Positions 25,108-33,295 of a stretch of DNA of 64,000 bases are shown here, one piece after another; position 1 is the first letter of the stretch, and each line of letters starts with the position of its first letter. The stretch lies in contig CAMECJ010000001.1 in NCBI GenBank assembly GCA_945913025.1, positions 310,001 to 374,000 on the forward strand, written 5' to 3'. The notes below the pieces were generated by a model. That model did not search any database. It was not told the origin of the DNA and saw only the letters and a program-made list of their open reading frames with translations. This DNA comes from an uncultured Elusimicrobia bacterium. GTDB taxonomy: Bacteria > Elusimicrobiota > Elusimicrobia > Elusimicrobiales > Elusimicrobiaceae. Both the position numbers and the translations under genes were made by a program.

Positions 25108-25788
25108 CTATAACTTTGTATCGATATGATTGATATAATCTAATTCGGCATTAAAACCATACTCATAATAATCTTCCCGGCGACCGGTGCCCAAATGGTG
25201 GCACAGGCACATTAGCCAAGGCCCGTAATCAGCATAAGCATCTTTAGTATACGTACGCCACACGCCAAACATCAAAAGCGGGTCTTTGAGGCACGCACCA
25301 TATTTACTCAAAAACACCAAAATACCATTGGGTGTTAATTTGTCCACAAATTGACGCGGTGCGCCTTCGGTAGGATTAGTTATATACTCTCCATTCTGCA
25401 TTTTGCCCATACACACAATGGTACCCATCACAGCCGGCACTCCCGTACAAGTATAAGTAGCCGTTCCCCAATCTCCATTTTCTATGGCTTTCATGGTACG
25501 CTCGTAAATTTGGTTAGCCAAATCAATCGGGCTATGGTTATAACAATTCATTTTATCCCAAAACACGTCCCCTTTTTTATCACTGCTATCACGCAGGAAT
25601 AACCACGCCGCCTCCCTCCTAGGCATCAGATAGCCCTTATTTAATTGGTAAGGACCGGATAACATACTATCTAGATCCTTTTCTGACACTTTACCCGCTT
25701 CATACAGAGCATCAAAAAGCACCTCCAATTGGACATTTTCGTCTTCAAAACTGCGTTTCCATATTTCAACCATTCCATATTGTTTCAT
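25108..25788 (-). CDS. Hypothetical protein of the palindrome regulon, 226 aa
   Basis: Not recognised. Soluble and Cys/His-containing: 'TYTCTGVPAVMGTIVCMGKM' in the middle and 'WLMCLCHHLGTGRREDYYEYG' near the C-terminus, so metal binding is possible. The N-terminal 60 residues look helical. GGAG lies 5 nt before the ATG. Expressed from the leftward half of the bidirectional palindrome promoter at 25.8 kb; it ends in a strong terminator, so it is monocistronic. Its 3' flank resembles that of the ADP-ribosylglycohydrolase gene, another regulon member. Confidence 0.8.
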   Translation of the reverse strand: MKQYGMVEIWKRSFEDENVQLEVLFDALYEAGKVSEKDLDSMLSGPYQLNKGYLMPRREAAWLFLRDSSDKKGDVFWDKMNCYNHSPIDLANQIYERTMKAIENGDWGTATYTCTGVPAVMGTIVCMGKMQNGEYITNPTEGAPRQFVDKLTPNGILVFLSKYGACLKDPLLMFGVWRTYTKDAYADYGPWLMCLCHHLGTGRREDYYEYGFNAELDYINHIDTKL

Positions 25789-25805
25789 AACATCTCCTTT
25801 CTTAC

Positions 25806-25855
25806 AGGATATAACAGTCTCACGACAACCTGTTGTCGCGCCATTTTGCTATACT
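25806..25855. promoter_or_regulatory. Bidirectional palindrome promoter, site 1
   Basis: CGACAA-CCTG-TTGTCG at 25823-25838. Rightward: 11 bp then TATACT (25850-25855). Leftward: 11 bp then TATCCT (25811-25806). No -35 consensus; the palindrome occupies that place in both directions. Confidence 0.82.
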
Positions 25856-25862
25856 ATAATTA

Positions 25863-25984
25863 CCATAGAGAGTGTACGAGGGACAAGCCCGGTGACTACA
25901 CAGCAACCTGCCTAGGCAAGGTGCTAATGCTTGGAAGATGGGATTACCTCCATTAGACCCATCTTTACGATGGGTTTTCTTTTT
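25863..25984 (+). ncRNA. SAM-I-like (S-box) riboswitch with terminator
   Basis: Aptamer 25863-25941. P1 is CCAT/ATGG (25863-25866 with 25938-25941); then AGAG; P2 GTGT/ACAC plus GGG/CCC with the kink-turn GA; the GCAACC core; P3 CCTGCC/GGCAAGG (25907-25921); then GGTGCTAAT and AAGATGGG. These match the S-box core in order, though the usual P4 hairpin is missing. The 3' P1 strand AAGATGGG can instead pair with CCCATCTT (25958-25965); when P1 forms, CCCATC pairs with GATGGG (25958-25974) followed by TTTTCTTTTT. So SAM should switch transcription off. The promoter is palindrome site 1. Confidence 0.8.
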
Positions 25985-26019
25985 GATACTCCTATGGAAT
26001 TTATCTACAAGAGGTAATT

Positions 26020-26496
26020 ATGAAAATAATTCTTAATAGTATGTATCAAAAGCGTTTTCCTTCGGAAATAAAAATAGATAAAGATGCCCAACTAGAAGTA
26101 TTTTTATTTAAATATCTTCACTTTAACAAAAAACTAATCACGCAGGAAGATTTCAAAAAAGCCTGTGGAAACAGTTTAAGAGGAATCAAATTCCCCACAG
26201 AGTTTAACTGCAAAATAAAATGGGCTTATATTCGGTGTTTGCATAGTTTCTTAGCTGAAAAGAAAGACGTCCGTTTCCTAGACAAGTTACGCAACGACTA
26301 TCCCGAATATTATAGAGCAACCGAACTTTATCTGAAGAAGTTTTATTATGGCATTATTAGACAGTTAGTAAAAGATTATCATACTAAACAAATGAGAAGA
26401 AAATATGCCGATATGATGATGTCCGGTTTAAGTCTGCTAGAAGATGCTGGGTTAAAACCGACTTTTGGCCCACAACAAACCACTAAAAATAAGTGA
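26020..26496 (+). CDS. Riboswitch-controlled hypothetical protein, 158 aa
   Basis: Unrecognised soluble protein, rich in Lys, Tyr and Phe and predicted helical; no signal peptide, membrane segment or Met-pathway motif is visible. AGAGGT lies 6 nt before the ATG. It is the only gene between the SAM-I-like riboswitch and the next regulon promoter, so it is what the riboswitch controls. S-box targets are normally methionine or SAM synthesis and transport genes, and this is none of those by sequence. It is also controlled by the palindrome promoter, so it would be made when the regulon is on and SAM is low. Confidence 0.78.
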   Translation: MKIILNSMYQKRFPSEIKIDKDAQLEVFLFKYLHFNKKLITQEDFKKACGNSLRGIKFPTEFNCKIKWAYIRCLHSFLAEKKDVRFLDKLRNDYPEYYRATELYLKKFYYGIIRQLVKDYHTKQMRRKYADMMMSGLSLLEDAGLKPTFGPQQTTKNK

Positions 26497-26513
26497 TATT
26501 GTTTCCTCTTATC

Positions 26514-26549
26514 CTGCGACAATAGATTGTCGCAGTTGTTTTATATTCT
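26514..26549 (+). promoter_or_regulatory. Palindrome promoter, site 2 (ankyrin gene)
   Basis: A perfect 22-bp palindrome (26514-26535) containing CGACAA-TAGA-TTGTCG, then 11 bp from the arm to TATTCT (26544-26549). No leftward -10 at the matching distance, so it works in one direction only. Confidence 0.82.
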
Positions 26550-26578
26550 ATATGTAGAAGATATATAAGGAGTAAATT

Positions 26579-27292
26579 ATGCTTAAAATGACACTCGGCG
26601 AGGCTGTCAGCCAAAATTGTATGCGCGTGGTGCGTGAATATATTGAATCGGGCGCGGACCCAAATGCATCTGCGGACGGACTTGTTCCGCTGCGTGAAGC
26701 GTGTTTTAGTGAAAACATTCCCATGATTAAGTATTTGCTAGAACATGGGGCAAACCCGAATGGACGCGACCCGGACGATGATGAAACTGTGTTGGAATCG
26801 TATATCCACCACTGTTATAAGCGTGTTAATACAGCGGTATTGCGCCGGTTATTGCGTGCAGGAGCGAACCCAAATCTACGCAAAGCCAAAGAACTACGTC
26901 CCATGTTTCATTGGGCCATTTTTAACAATATAAAACGACTGGTTTCTATCTTATTGGAATATGGTGCGGATGTAAACCAACGTGGAAAAGTGCACGACGG
27001 AGAGACTCCGCTGATGACTGCAGCTTATTTTGCCGATATTTCTATTATGGAAATGCTCCTCAAGCACGGTGCAGATGTCAACGCACGAGATGGAAGCGGA
27101 TGTAATGCCTTATTCTATGTTGTTATGGGCGATTGTCCGTGGCAAGAAATACTGCCGCGGTTTAAGTTGCTTTTCAAGTATAGCATTGATTTGCACGCAC
27201 AGGAAAAACACGGCAAAAACATTTTACAGTATGGTTTTCGTTTGAATAATGCCACAAAACGTTGGCTTCGCAAGCACGGAGTTAAAGAATAA
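26579..27292 (+). CDS. Ankyrin-repeat protein
   Basis: A 237-aa protein of about six ankyrin repeats filling nearly the whole length; typical repeat hallmarks are VREYIESGADPNA, 'IKYLLEHGANPNG', 'LRRLLRAGANPNL', 'VSILLEYGADVNQ' and 'MEMLLKHGADVNARD'. There is no signal peptide, so it acts in the cytoplasm, probably as a protein-binding scaffold. AAGGAG precedes the ATG by 7 nt. It has its own palindrome promoter and stands alone. Ankyrin proteins appear in several antiphage and toxin-associated loci, but the partner cannot be named from sequence. Confidence 0.92.
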   Translation: MLKMTLGEAVSQNCMRVVREYIESGADPNASADGLVPLREACFSENIPMIKYLLEHGANPNGRDPDDDETVLESYIHHCYKRVNTAVLRRLLRAGANPNLRKAKELRPMFHWAIFNNIKRLVSILLEYGADVNQRGKVHDGETPLMTAAYFADISIMEMLLKHGADVNARDGSGCNALFYVVMGDCPWQEILPRFKLLFKYSIDLHAQEKHGKNILQYGFRLNNATKRWLRKHGVKE

Positions 27293-27312
27293 ACAGAATC
27301 TGACTTTTTACG

Positions 27313-28104
27313 CTAAATAGTAAAAGGATTTATAGGCTCTATCTTCCCCGTATCACTATCGTAATCAAAACGGCAACTTCCCGGGCTCAAAAAATGCGTG
27401 TTCCGTATGTTTAGATGTAATCCTTTGTGCGGGGAATGTAGATTAAAATCTTGACATTCTTGTAATTGGACAAATCCTATATAAGAACTAAATTCTTCTG
27501 GCAAAATAATTCTATTACGTGCATAGATGCTATTCCAGCAAACGGGGACTCCCTTAGGTAGCTTAACGAATAAAAACAACACCTTATTGCGTTCTTGTAC
27601 TTGTGGCCATAGTACATCTGGTTCAAAATTTTGCCAATCCTCCAATGAAACCGTTTTCATACACACAGAGGTTTTATCTTCTTCCGGCACATCTTCATCC
27701 TTATGCCATGTAATCGGATAGTTGGCTATACATTCCATTGATTTTTGAAGAGCTTGGAATACTTGAGCAGATAAATAACCTGTTCTAAAATGGATACGAT
27801 CTACCCCTGCCTGCAAACATAACAAATCACAAAAATCCTTATCAAACTCCTTGCCGCCTTCCAAAATATGGACAGGATCCCCGCCTTTTGCTATTTGCCA
27901 TAATAGATTTAGGCGCCACATCCACAGGGCATTATCCTCTGCCCCACCGAAAAAAGTATATCACTCTCCCGGCGCAAATTCCCCGCATATCTGCTCGAGA
28001 TTTGGATAGGGTATTTTAATACTGTCTTCAAAAGTATCCTTTTTATCTTCTATTTTATTTAAAAGAGGCTTAAAGCGTTCTACCATTTCTTTCATCGTTA
28101 TCAT
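27313..28104 (-). pseudogene. Paralogue of the next gene, interrupted by one in-frame TGA
   Basis: Read from the ATG at 28104 (GGAG 6 nt upstream), the frame is open except for a TGA at 27963-27961; with that codon read it is 263 residues, almost exactly the 262 of its paralogue at 28108-28896. The TGA stands where the paralogue has Cys (PGECYSFFG, codon TGT). About 16 nt downstream the mRNA can form GGGCA/UGCCC with an 8-nt loop (27944-27927), where a bacterial SECIS would sit. Either a fresh nonsense mutation or a recoded (Sec/Cys) codon. Shared blocks with the paralogue include 'NLLWQIAKGGDPVHILEGGK', 'LWPQVQERN' and 'LPKGVPV'. The 3' part after the TGA is intact. Confidence 0.68.
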
Positions 28105-28107
28105 AAA

Positions 28108-28896
28108 CTACTCCTTTTGCTCCTTTTCTGCCGGTGTAATTTCGTATGTACCCATATTACGATCAAACAAAATATAGTCCTTATAAAAGGATTTCGCATT
28201 TTTAAGCATTAAGAATAACTGTTCCTTTTCCTTTACCCCTTTCGTGTTTTTTTCCCACATCACAATCCCTAAATACGATGACAAATACTCAGGTCGTACG
28301 ATTTGGTTAGGGTGATATAAACTTTCAAACAACACGGGCACATCCTTCGGCATCTGCACGAATAGCAACAGCGCTACATTTTGTTCACGCGCTTGACTCC
28401 ACAATGCTTCAGCACTTTCCTGCCACTCCGATAATGTCATGTCCTTGACGCACACAACGGGATTCGAATTAGCTGGCACGGAATCACCTGTTTCCCATGT
28501 TAGTGGGTAGAGGGCAAGCTCCTTAAGTGCAACTCGCAAATCATCATAATCTGCTCTATTAAGATCGCGGTGAAAGTAGAGTTGTGCTTTGTTTATCTTG
28601 CTTTGCAGACAGAGCAACTCTACTGTGTCGGCATCAAAAGACTTTCCGCCCTCTAGCACATGTACAGGCACTCCATTTTTTATCAGTTGCCACAGTAAAT
28701 TTCTGCGCCATAACCGCAAAGCTATTTCATCTTTGCTACCAAAGAAACTATAACATTCCCCTGGCATAAAACTTCCCCAGACCGATGCCAAATTATCATA
28801 GGGAATGCGCAACCCAGTAACACAAGGTTTTTCTTCGTGCTGAAGATGGTCTAAAATAGTGGCAAACCGCTTAGATTGTTCTTTCATTGTTATCAT
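28108..28896 (-). CDS. Hypothetical protein in AAA+ operon, degenerate P-loop-like
   Basis: A 262-aa protein of unknown function. The stretch PGECYSFFGSKD, a helix, then GVPVHVLEGGKSF has the strand-loop-helix-strand layout of RecA/KaiC-type ATPases, but the Walker A Gly-Lys-Thr/Ser is absent, so I infer a non-hydrolysing relative. 'VALLLFVQMPKDVPVLFE' would be the Walker B strand equivalent. GAGGAG lies 5 nt before the ATG; the gene begins 10 bp after the stop of the tandem AAA+ gene and is followed 3 bp later by its own paralogue. The pair probably acts with that ATPase. Confidence 0.78.
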   Translation of the reverse strand: MITMKEQSKRFATILDHLQHEEKPCVTGLRIPYDNLASVWGSFMPGECYSFFGSKDEIALRLWRRNLLWQLIKNGVPVHVLEGGKSFDADTVELLCLQSKINKAQLYFHRDLNRADYDDLRVALKELALYPLTWETGDSVPANSNPVVCVKDMTLSEWQESAEALWSQAREQNVALLLFVQMPKDVPVLFESLYHPNQIVRPEYLSSYLGIVMWEKNTKGVKEKEQLFLMLKNAKSFYKDYILFDRNMGTYEITPAEKEQKE

Positions 28897-28906
28897 ATTT
28901 TCTCCT

Positions 28907-30919
28907 CTAATTTACACGGAAACCGATACCGCTGCCGTAGACATTGTGTTTAAGCTTTTGTTCGGTTTCCAACATTTCTTTGATGGCCACAAATTGTGAA
29001 GTTTTCCCTAAGATTGCCGCTTTATTCTTAACAAGGGCAAAATCACCGGGTGTCAGCTTATCCAACCCAGCCACTTGCCGGGGCGTTATCTTTAAGCCGA
29101 AAAAGTAGGAAAACGCTTCTTTTACCTGTTCACTCGTCAAAAAGTCATATTTGACCTTAAAACTAAACCGCCGCAAACTGGCCGGGTCTAATGCGTCCAT
29201 TAAGTTGGTAGTACAAATAAACGGATAAGGGTGACTTTCCAGCCACGTCAGCATTTCGTTCACCCCTGAAATTTCCCACGAGTGGGAAGCTGTGGCACGG
29301 TCGCGCAAGAAACTATCGGCTTCGTCAAAAATCAAAAGTGATTTATTCTCTTTGGCCTGCGAAAATGCCTCGGCAATGTTTTTTTCTGTTCCGCCAACCC
29401 ACATAGACAACAAATCAGATGCCCTGTGTTGGATTACATCCAGCCCCAGTTCTTCGGCCAAATACCGAGCGTAGGCAGATTTACCCGTCCCACTTGCTCC
29501 ATACAGACAAAGCGAGAAATTCAGCCGCCCTAACTCTTTTAATTGCGCGGTGAGCGCATTCAAGTCCATATCCGCATGAATAAGCGCCGGATAAAACTTT
29601 TGCCCACTTTTGGCTTCTTCCGGCTTTTTGTTGCCCCCATTGAGGGCCTGCATCATTAAAGTAAGGTGCTTTTTCACGGTGTAGATATCCCCTTTTACTA
29701 AACGCGCCGCACGGGAAGCCCCTGCAATCAGTGCGGGCGCTACCTCAAATTCTTTAGCCAATGTTTTAGTGATTTGAGGCGTGGCCGGCAATTTGTTTTT
29801 TGTTAAATAACCTTTCCACATTTTTTGACGCAAAGGCAAAGCGGGTTTTTCAAAATGAACCGCCAGGGTGAACCGCCGCACAAATGCCGGATCAATGGCA
29901 CGGATACTATTGGTCGTCCAAATGACAGGGCAAGCATTATGTTCCAACAAACGGTTCATCTCTACTTTGTTGTAACGTCCTCTTTTAGCATACATAGGGG
30001 AGAAAATATCCTCTGCCTCATCAAAAAGTAAACACGCATCCGTTACCCTAGCCAGTATTTTTTGCTTGCGGTACAGACTTTTTAAACGATTACTGGCTTG
30101 CTCCTCTTCTTCGTCTTCCCGTGTTTCACACACAGTATAGAGCTTTTTCCCCGCGTGAGCGGCCAACATAGCCGCAAAACTGGTTTTCCCGGTCCCCGGT
30201 TCACCGTATAATAGGATATTGCATCCTTTTTCCAAGCTGGCGCGCTTGAATAATTTGAGCGCCAACGGAGTTTCCTCAATAAAATCAAAATCTTTAGCTT
30301 TCCACGGGCTTTCTAAACTATCCCCCACAAAAGCGGTCCGCATATCCGTTTGATTTTCATAGGGCGTAGTTAAAAATGCCCCGATATCCTCTTGTAAGGA
30401 TAAAGTTTGACGCTCAAAACGGGCTGATTCTATAAATCCCCATTGTCTTAATTTGCTATGACGACCTGTTAATTTATCTATATCACAGCGGGAACAATGC
30501 AGCAGGTGTTGCAGCATGGACAAATTCCCCGAATGATGTTCATTAAAACGGCAAGCAAACCGGCCTAACAGTTCGGTAGTATGATATAAGGTTAAAAATT
30601 CTAAGATTAGTTTCTCTTCGGGTTTTAACTCAAAAATCTGCTCCAAAAAATCTAAATTCTGCGCCAAATATCCCGGTTCTTGTTTGAGGGATTGCGCTGC
30701 TAATTTATCAATTTCTTTTTTCCACCAATTCCCGGCGCGCGAAATATAGGACTTGGAATTTTCCTTTTTATGTTGAGCAGGTTGTTTTAAACGGTAACCT
30801 TTTGTCCAAAAATACAGTCCACGTTCTAAGGCATCTTCTTCCATGGCATTACTTTCTGCCCAATCTAAGAGTTGGTTCACGTAATAAAATACGCGGTATT
30901 CTTCGTATGAATAAGTCAT
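28907..30919 (-). CDS. Tandem AAA+ ATPase
   Basis: A 670-aa protein with two AAA+ modules. First: Walker A GEPGTGKT (about residue 240), Walker B 'ACLLFDEAED', sensor TTNSIRAID. Second: GASGTGKS (about residue 475), 'SLLIFDEADSF', TTNLMDALD and 'LRRFSFKV'. The N-terminal about 200 residues form a helical domain that could bind a substrate or partner. GGAG lies 7 nt before the ATG. It is the first gene after palindrome site 3, followed by the two degenerate P-loop paralogues. Such double-ring ATPases remodel or unfold proteins. The target is unknown. Confidence 0.93.
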   Translation of the reverse strand: MTYSYEEYRVFYYVNQLLDWAESNAMEEDALERGLYFWTKGYRLKQPAQHKKENSKSYISRAGNWWKKEIDKLAAQSLKQEPGYLAQNLDFLEQIFELKPEEKLILEFLTLYHTTELLGRFACRFNEHHSGNLSMLQHLLHCSRCDIDKLTGRHSKLRQWGFIESARFERQTLSLQEDIGAFLTTPYENQTDMRTAFVGDSLESPWKAKDFDFIEETPLALKLFKRASLEKGCNILLYGEPGTGKTSFAAMLAAHAGKKLYTVCETREDEEEEQASNRLKSLYRKQKILARVTDACLLFDEAEDIFSPMYAKRGRYNKVEMNRLLEHNACPVIWTTNSIRAIDPAFVRRFTLAVHFEKPALPLRQKMWKGYLTKNKLPATPQITKTLAKEFEVAPALIAGASRAARLVKGDIYTVKKHLTLMMQALNGGNKKPEEAKSGQKFYPALIHADMDLNALTAQLKELGRLNFSLCLYGASGTGKSAYARYLAEELGLDVIQHRASDLLSMWVGGTEKNIAEAFSQAKENKSLLIFDEADSFLRDRATASHSWEISGVNEMLTWLESHPYPFICTTNLMDALDPASLRRFSFKVKYDFLTSEQVKEAFSYFFGLKITPRQVAGLDKLTPGDFALVKNKAAILGKTSQFVAIKEMLETEQKLKHNVYGSGIGFRVN

Positions 30920-30951
30920 GTTGATACTCCTTTTTCAGTTTAGTTACTTAT

Positions 30952-30984
30952 AGTGTAGAAAACCCGTGCGACAGCACCACGTCG
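30952..30984 (-). promoter_or_regulatory. Palindrome promoter, site 3 (AAA+ operon)
   Basis: CGAC-N8-GTCG at 30969-30984 within the longer arms GTGCGAC/GTCGCAC (30966-30987); 11 bp on the leftward side, then TACACT (30957-30952). Inner arm bases differ from the other sites but spacing is identical. Confidence 0.78.
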
Positions 30985-30995
30985 CACCAAAGCCA

Positions 30996-31023
30996 CAAAA
31001 AAGACCTAGGCAAATGCTAGGTC
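30996..31023 (-). terminator. Terminator of the deiminase/HNH operon
   Basis: GACCTAG/CTAGGTC hairpin (31003-31023) followed on the minus strand by seven U, 26 bp past the stop of the last gene. Confidence 0.78.
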
Positions 31024-31048
31024 TGTTCCAATGTGCTATTTATAAATA

Positions 31049-31726
31049 TTACGATAAGAGATATTCTTTAAAGCATTGTTTTACTAACAAAAAATATTCC
31101 ACATCATTTAATTTAGTACTTTGTGGATGATATACATTTAATATCAGTTGCCCAGTTGAAGGGAATCGCCCTATCATAAAAGCTCCCTTCTTGTTGCAAG
31201 AGGGAATTTCTTGCCATGCTCTTTTATACTTACGGTCAACTACTTCCCCAAACAATTCTCCTTCATCAAACATTTCATTTACTTGATTTGCATTGATAAT
31301 AATATCCGGATTAATAGCTTTTATTTGGCGCATTAGCAATTGTTTATTTTGCTTATAATAAGCAAGAATTTCTCTGTGTTTAGATTTACTTGTTCCTCCC
31401 ATTTTATTGATATTGATAACAGCTATTTGAGGAACAATTATGGGAAATTTTAGTTTTGCATCACTCATTGAATCCCAATTTTTCTCTAAAATTGCGGAAG
31501 AAATTTGTACTACCCGGCGATAGGTTTTATGAAAACCGCCCCAATTTTTCTGTTTTGCTTGATAACCCAATGCCCAAGCCAATTCAAAATCTTGCCCATT
31601 TGTTTCTTTCAATATCCATAAAATTTTGTAAGGAGCACATTCATATTGCTTTTTGTCAATAATACCATCGGAAACACCCATTAAAGCCAGTTGGTTTAAT
31701 TCTTCTAAATTCGGCATACATTTCAT
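31049..31726 (-). CDS. Hypothetical protein, possible uracil-DNA-glycosylase-like fold
   Basis: A 225-aa soluble protein. Faint resemblance to the uracil-DNA glycosylase superfamily: an early strand with 'YKILWILKETNG', 'IAVININKMGG' in the middle, 'NPDIIINANQV' and a late 'NVYHPQS' where UDGs have their His-Pro motif. I hold this loosely. The first ATG overlaps the HNH stop as ATGA, but SD spacing fits the ATG three codons later better (31717). Last gene of the four-gene operon, followed by a strong terminator; pairing with an HNH nuclease suggests that the two act on the same nucleic acid. Confidence 0.72.
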   Translation of the reverse strand: MKCMPNLEELNQLALMGVSDGIIDKKQYECAPYKILWILKETNGQDFELAWALGYQAKQKNWGGFHKTYRRVVQISSAILEKNWDSMSDAKLKFPIIVPQIAVININKMGGTSKSKHREILAYYKQNKQLLMRQIKAINPDIIINANQVNEMFDEGELFGEVVDRKYKRAWQEIPSCNKKGAFMIGRFPSTGQLILNVYHPQSTKLNDVEYFLLVKQCFKEYLLS

Positions 31727-32445
31727 CCTTTGAAAATGTCTTTATTATCTTTTTGGTGTTCCCAAAACACTTTTAAATCTTCGACAGCGTTTTGATTATC
31801 TTTTAATTTTTCTTGCCAAAACTTATTGATTCCTTCTGCAATTGCTTTGAAATCTTCTGGGCTAATAAAATCACTCTTGGCATTATTACAAATATAGCAT
31901 GCTAATTTGCAATTATCTGCATTATATATATTTTTATTTTCTGGAAAAGTTTCAAGGCGTTCTACTTCCAAATTAAACCCTCTTCCACGATCATATGCTT
32001 TTTTTGTTTGCCCATTTTCATCTGGTGTATACTCTTTAAAGTAACGTTGTGCATCTTTCTCGCGAACACCACAATAACAACATGTTTTTTCTTCTTTAAA
32101 ATACCAATCCACAAATGCTTTTTTACCAATTTTGAAACAATTATCAAATTTGTTTTTTTCTTCTTGTTTCAATGTATCATATAGATTTTTTTGTTTCGCT
32201 TCTTTGCTCGGGACATATCTAGTCCACCCGCCAAAACCCACTCTGCGAGCTTTATTGTTAAGCAAATTTTTGACGTGCTTAATTTCTTCTTGAATATCTT
32301 TATCCTGGCAACATTCATTATATATATCCTCAAATTCCTTTTTTAGCTTTTGCTCATTGGTAGTCCCATCTGTTGTCTTATCTTTCCAATAGTCCGTACC
32401 TAGTACCGATGCTTTAATAAATTCTATTTCTCTCTCATTCATCAT
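31723..32445 (-). CDS. HNH endonuclease
   Basis: A 240-aa protein. The HNH/zinc-finger core occupies about residues 120-195: CCYCGVRE (first Cys pair), then 'NLEVERLETFPENK', 'YNADNCKLACYICNNAKSD' with the second Cys pair and the Asn; the general base is less clear. N-terminal region helical and charged. Its start overlaps the end of the deiminase gene by 11 bp and its stop overlaps the next gene, so it is translationally coupled on both sides. It probably cuts DNA in a restriction- or abortive-type response under palindrome site 4. Confidence 0.86.
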   Translation of the reverse strand: MMNEREIEFIKASVLGTDYWKDKTTDGTTNEQKLKKEFEDIYNECCQDKDIQEEIKHVKNLLNNKARRVGFGGWTRYVPSKEAKQKNLYDTLKQEEKNKFDNCFKIGKKAFVDWYFKEEKTCCYCGVREKDAQRYFKEYTPDENGQTKKAYDRGRGFNLEVERLETFPENKNIYNADNCKLACYICNNAKSDFISPEDFKAIAEGINKFWQEKLKDNQNAVEDLKVFWEHQKDNKDIFKG

Positions 32446-33295
32446 ATTCCCTCGTTAAACAATGTACGGCACCGCCGTACTGAGATATTTGCTCGCAATC
32501 CACGCGCACAAGAGGCTTGCGGGTGTGCTTTTTCATTATGTTAACAATTTCGTCGTCTTCGGGCAAATTAAATTGCGGAATAAAAACAGCCTGCGAAGTT
32601 TCCAAAAAATTCACGTAAAGGCCTTTGGCACTTAACCAGTTGTTTTCGTCTATCCGGCATAACAAAGGCACCGTCTTAAAATGATGAAAACTAGCTAACA
32701 AATTGCTAGATTTATCATCAAGCAACGTGTCCAGGGCAATATCTCCGTCAAAAATGTTTGTCGCGCCCTCCATTAAAAAATCACCTAAAAACTGGATATA
32801 CCCGTCCATATGGCCAATTTTATCGCCTTTTTGTTGGGGTAGCCATAGGATTTCCTGCACGCCGAGCGCACGCTTTAATTCTTGTTCCACACGTCCCTTT
32901 TGCGCAGGGTTTGATTTATGGAAAATCGCTTGTTTTTCCAAGCAAAATGCCTGTTTCTTGTCAGGGGACAGCACGATATTTCCCCCGTCTATACGCACAT
33001 TACACGGTTTAACACGCGGGAAAGCACCCCGTACCTGTTCGCGGATAGCATCCGTAAATTTAGGCGTGTAATTAGCATAGCGCGGATCAAAAAATTGCTG
33101 ATACAACTCTCCGGTTTGTACGTTTTGCACAGGCAAAAAATCGCGCACCCATATATCGGGCAATTCCAACGAGCGCACCTCGTGATATTGCTTTAACTGC
33201 GACACAAAATGCTCATAAAATTTGGCGTGGCCGGGATATGTCTGCTCTGTGTACCAAGTGGGTTTAGCTATATAAATTACTTCATTTTTGGTCAT
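32435..33295 (-). CDS. Agmatine deiminase / peptidyl-arginine deiminase family protein
   Basis: A 286-aa guanidine-modifying hydrolase. Visible family motifs: DIWVRDFLPVQ, 'VRIDGGNIVLSPD', 'GHMDGYIQF' and the C-terminal catalytic region QYGGAVHCLT with the nucleophile Cys. It is about 60-80 residues shorter than usual agmatine deiminases. Start ATG 33295 (MTKNEVIYI) follows GGTGG. It may act on agmatine, on arginine residues or on another guanidine. Finding it in an operon with an HNH nuclease is unusual; it may be a metabolic passenger or a signal-modifying enzyme. Confidence 0.88.
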   Translation of the reverse strand: MTKNEVIYIAKPTWYTEQTYPGHAKFYEHFVSQLKQYHEVRSLELPDIWVRDFLPVQNVQTGELYQQFFDPRYANYTPKFTDAIREQVRGAFPRVKPCNVRIDGGNIVLSPDKKQAFCLEKQAIFHKSNPAQKGRVEQELKRALGVQEILWLPQQKGDKIGHMDGYIQFLGDFLMEGATNIFDGDIALDTLLDDKSSNLLASFHHFKTVPLLCRIDENNWLSAKGLYVNFLETSQAVFIPQFNLPEDDEIVNIMKKHTRKPLVRVDCEQISQYGGAVHCLTREYDE

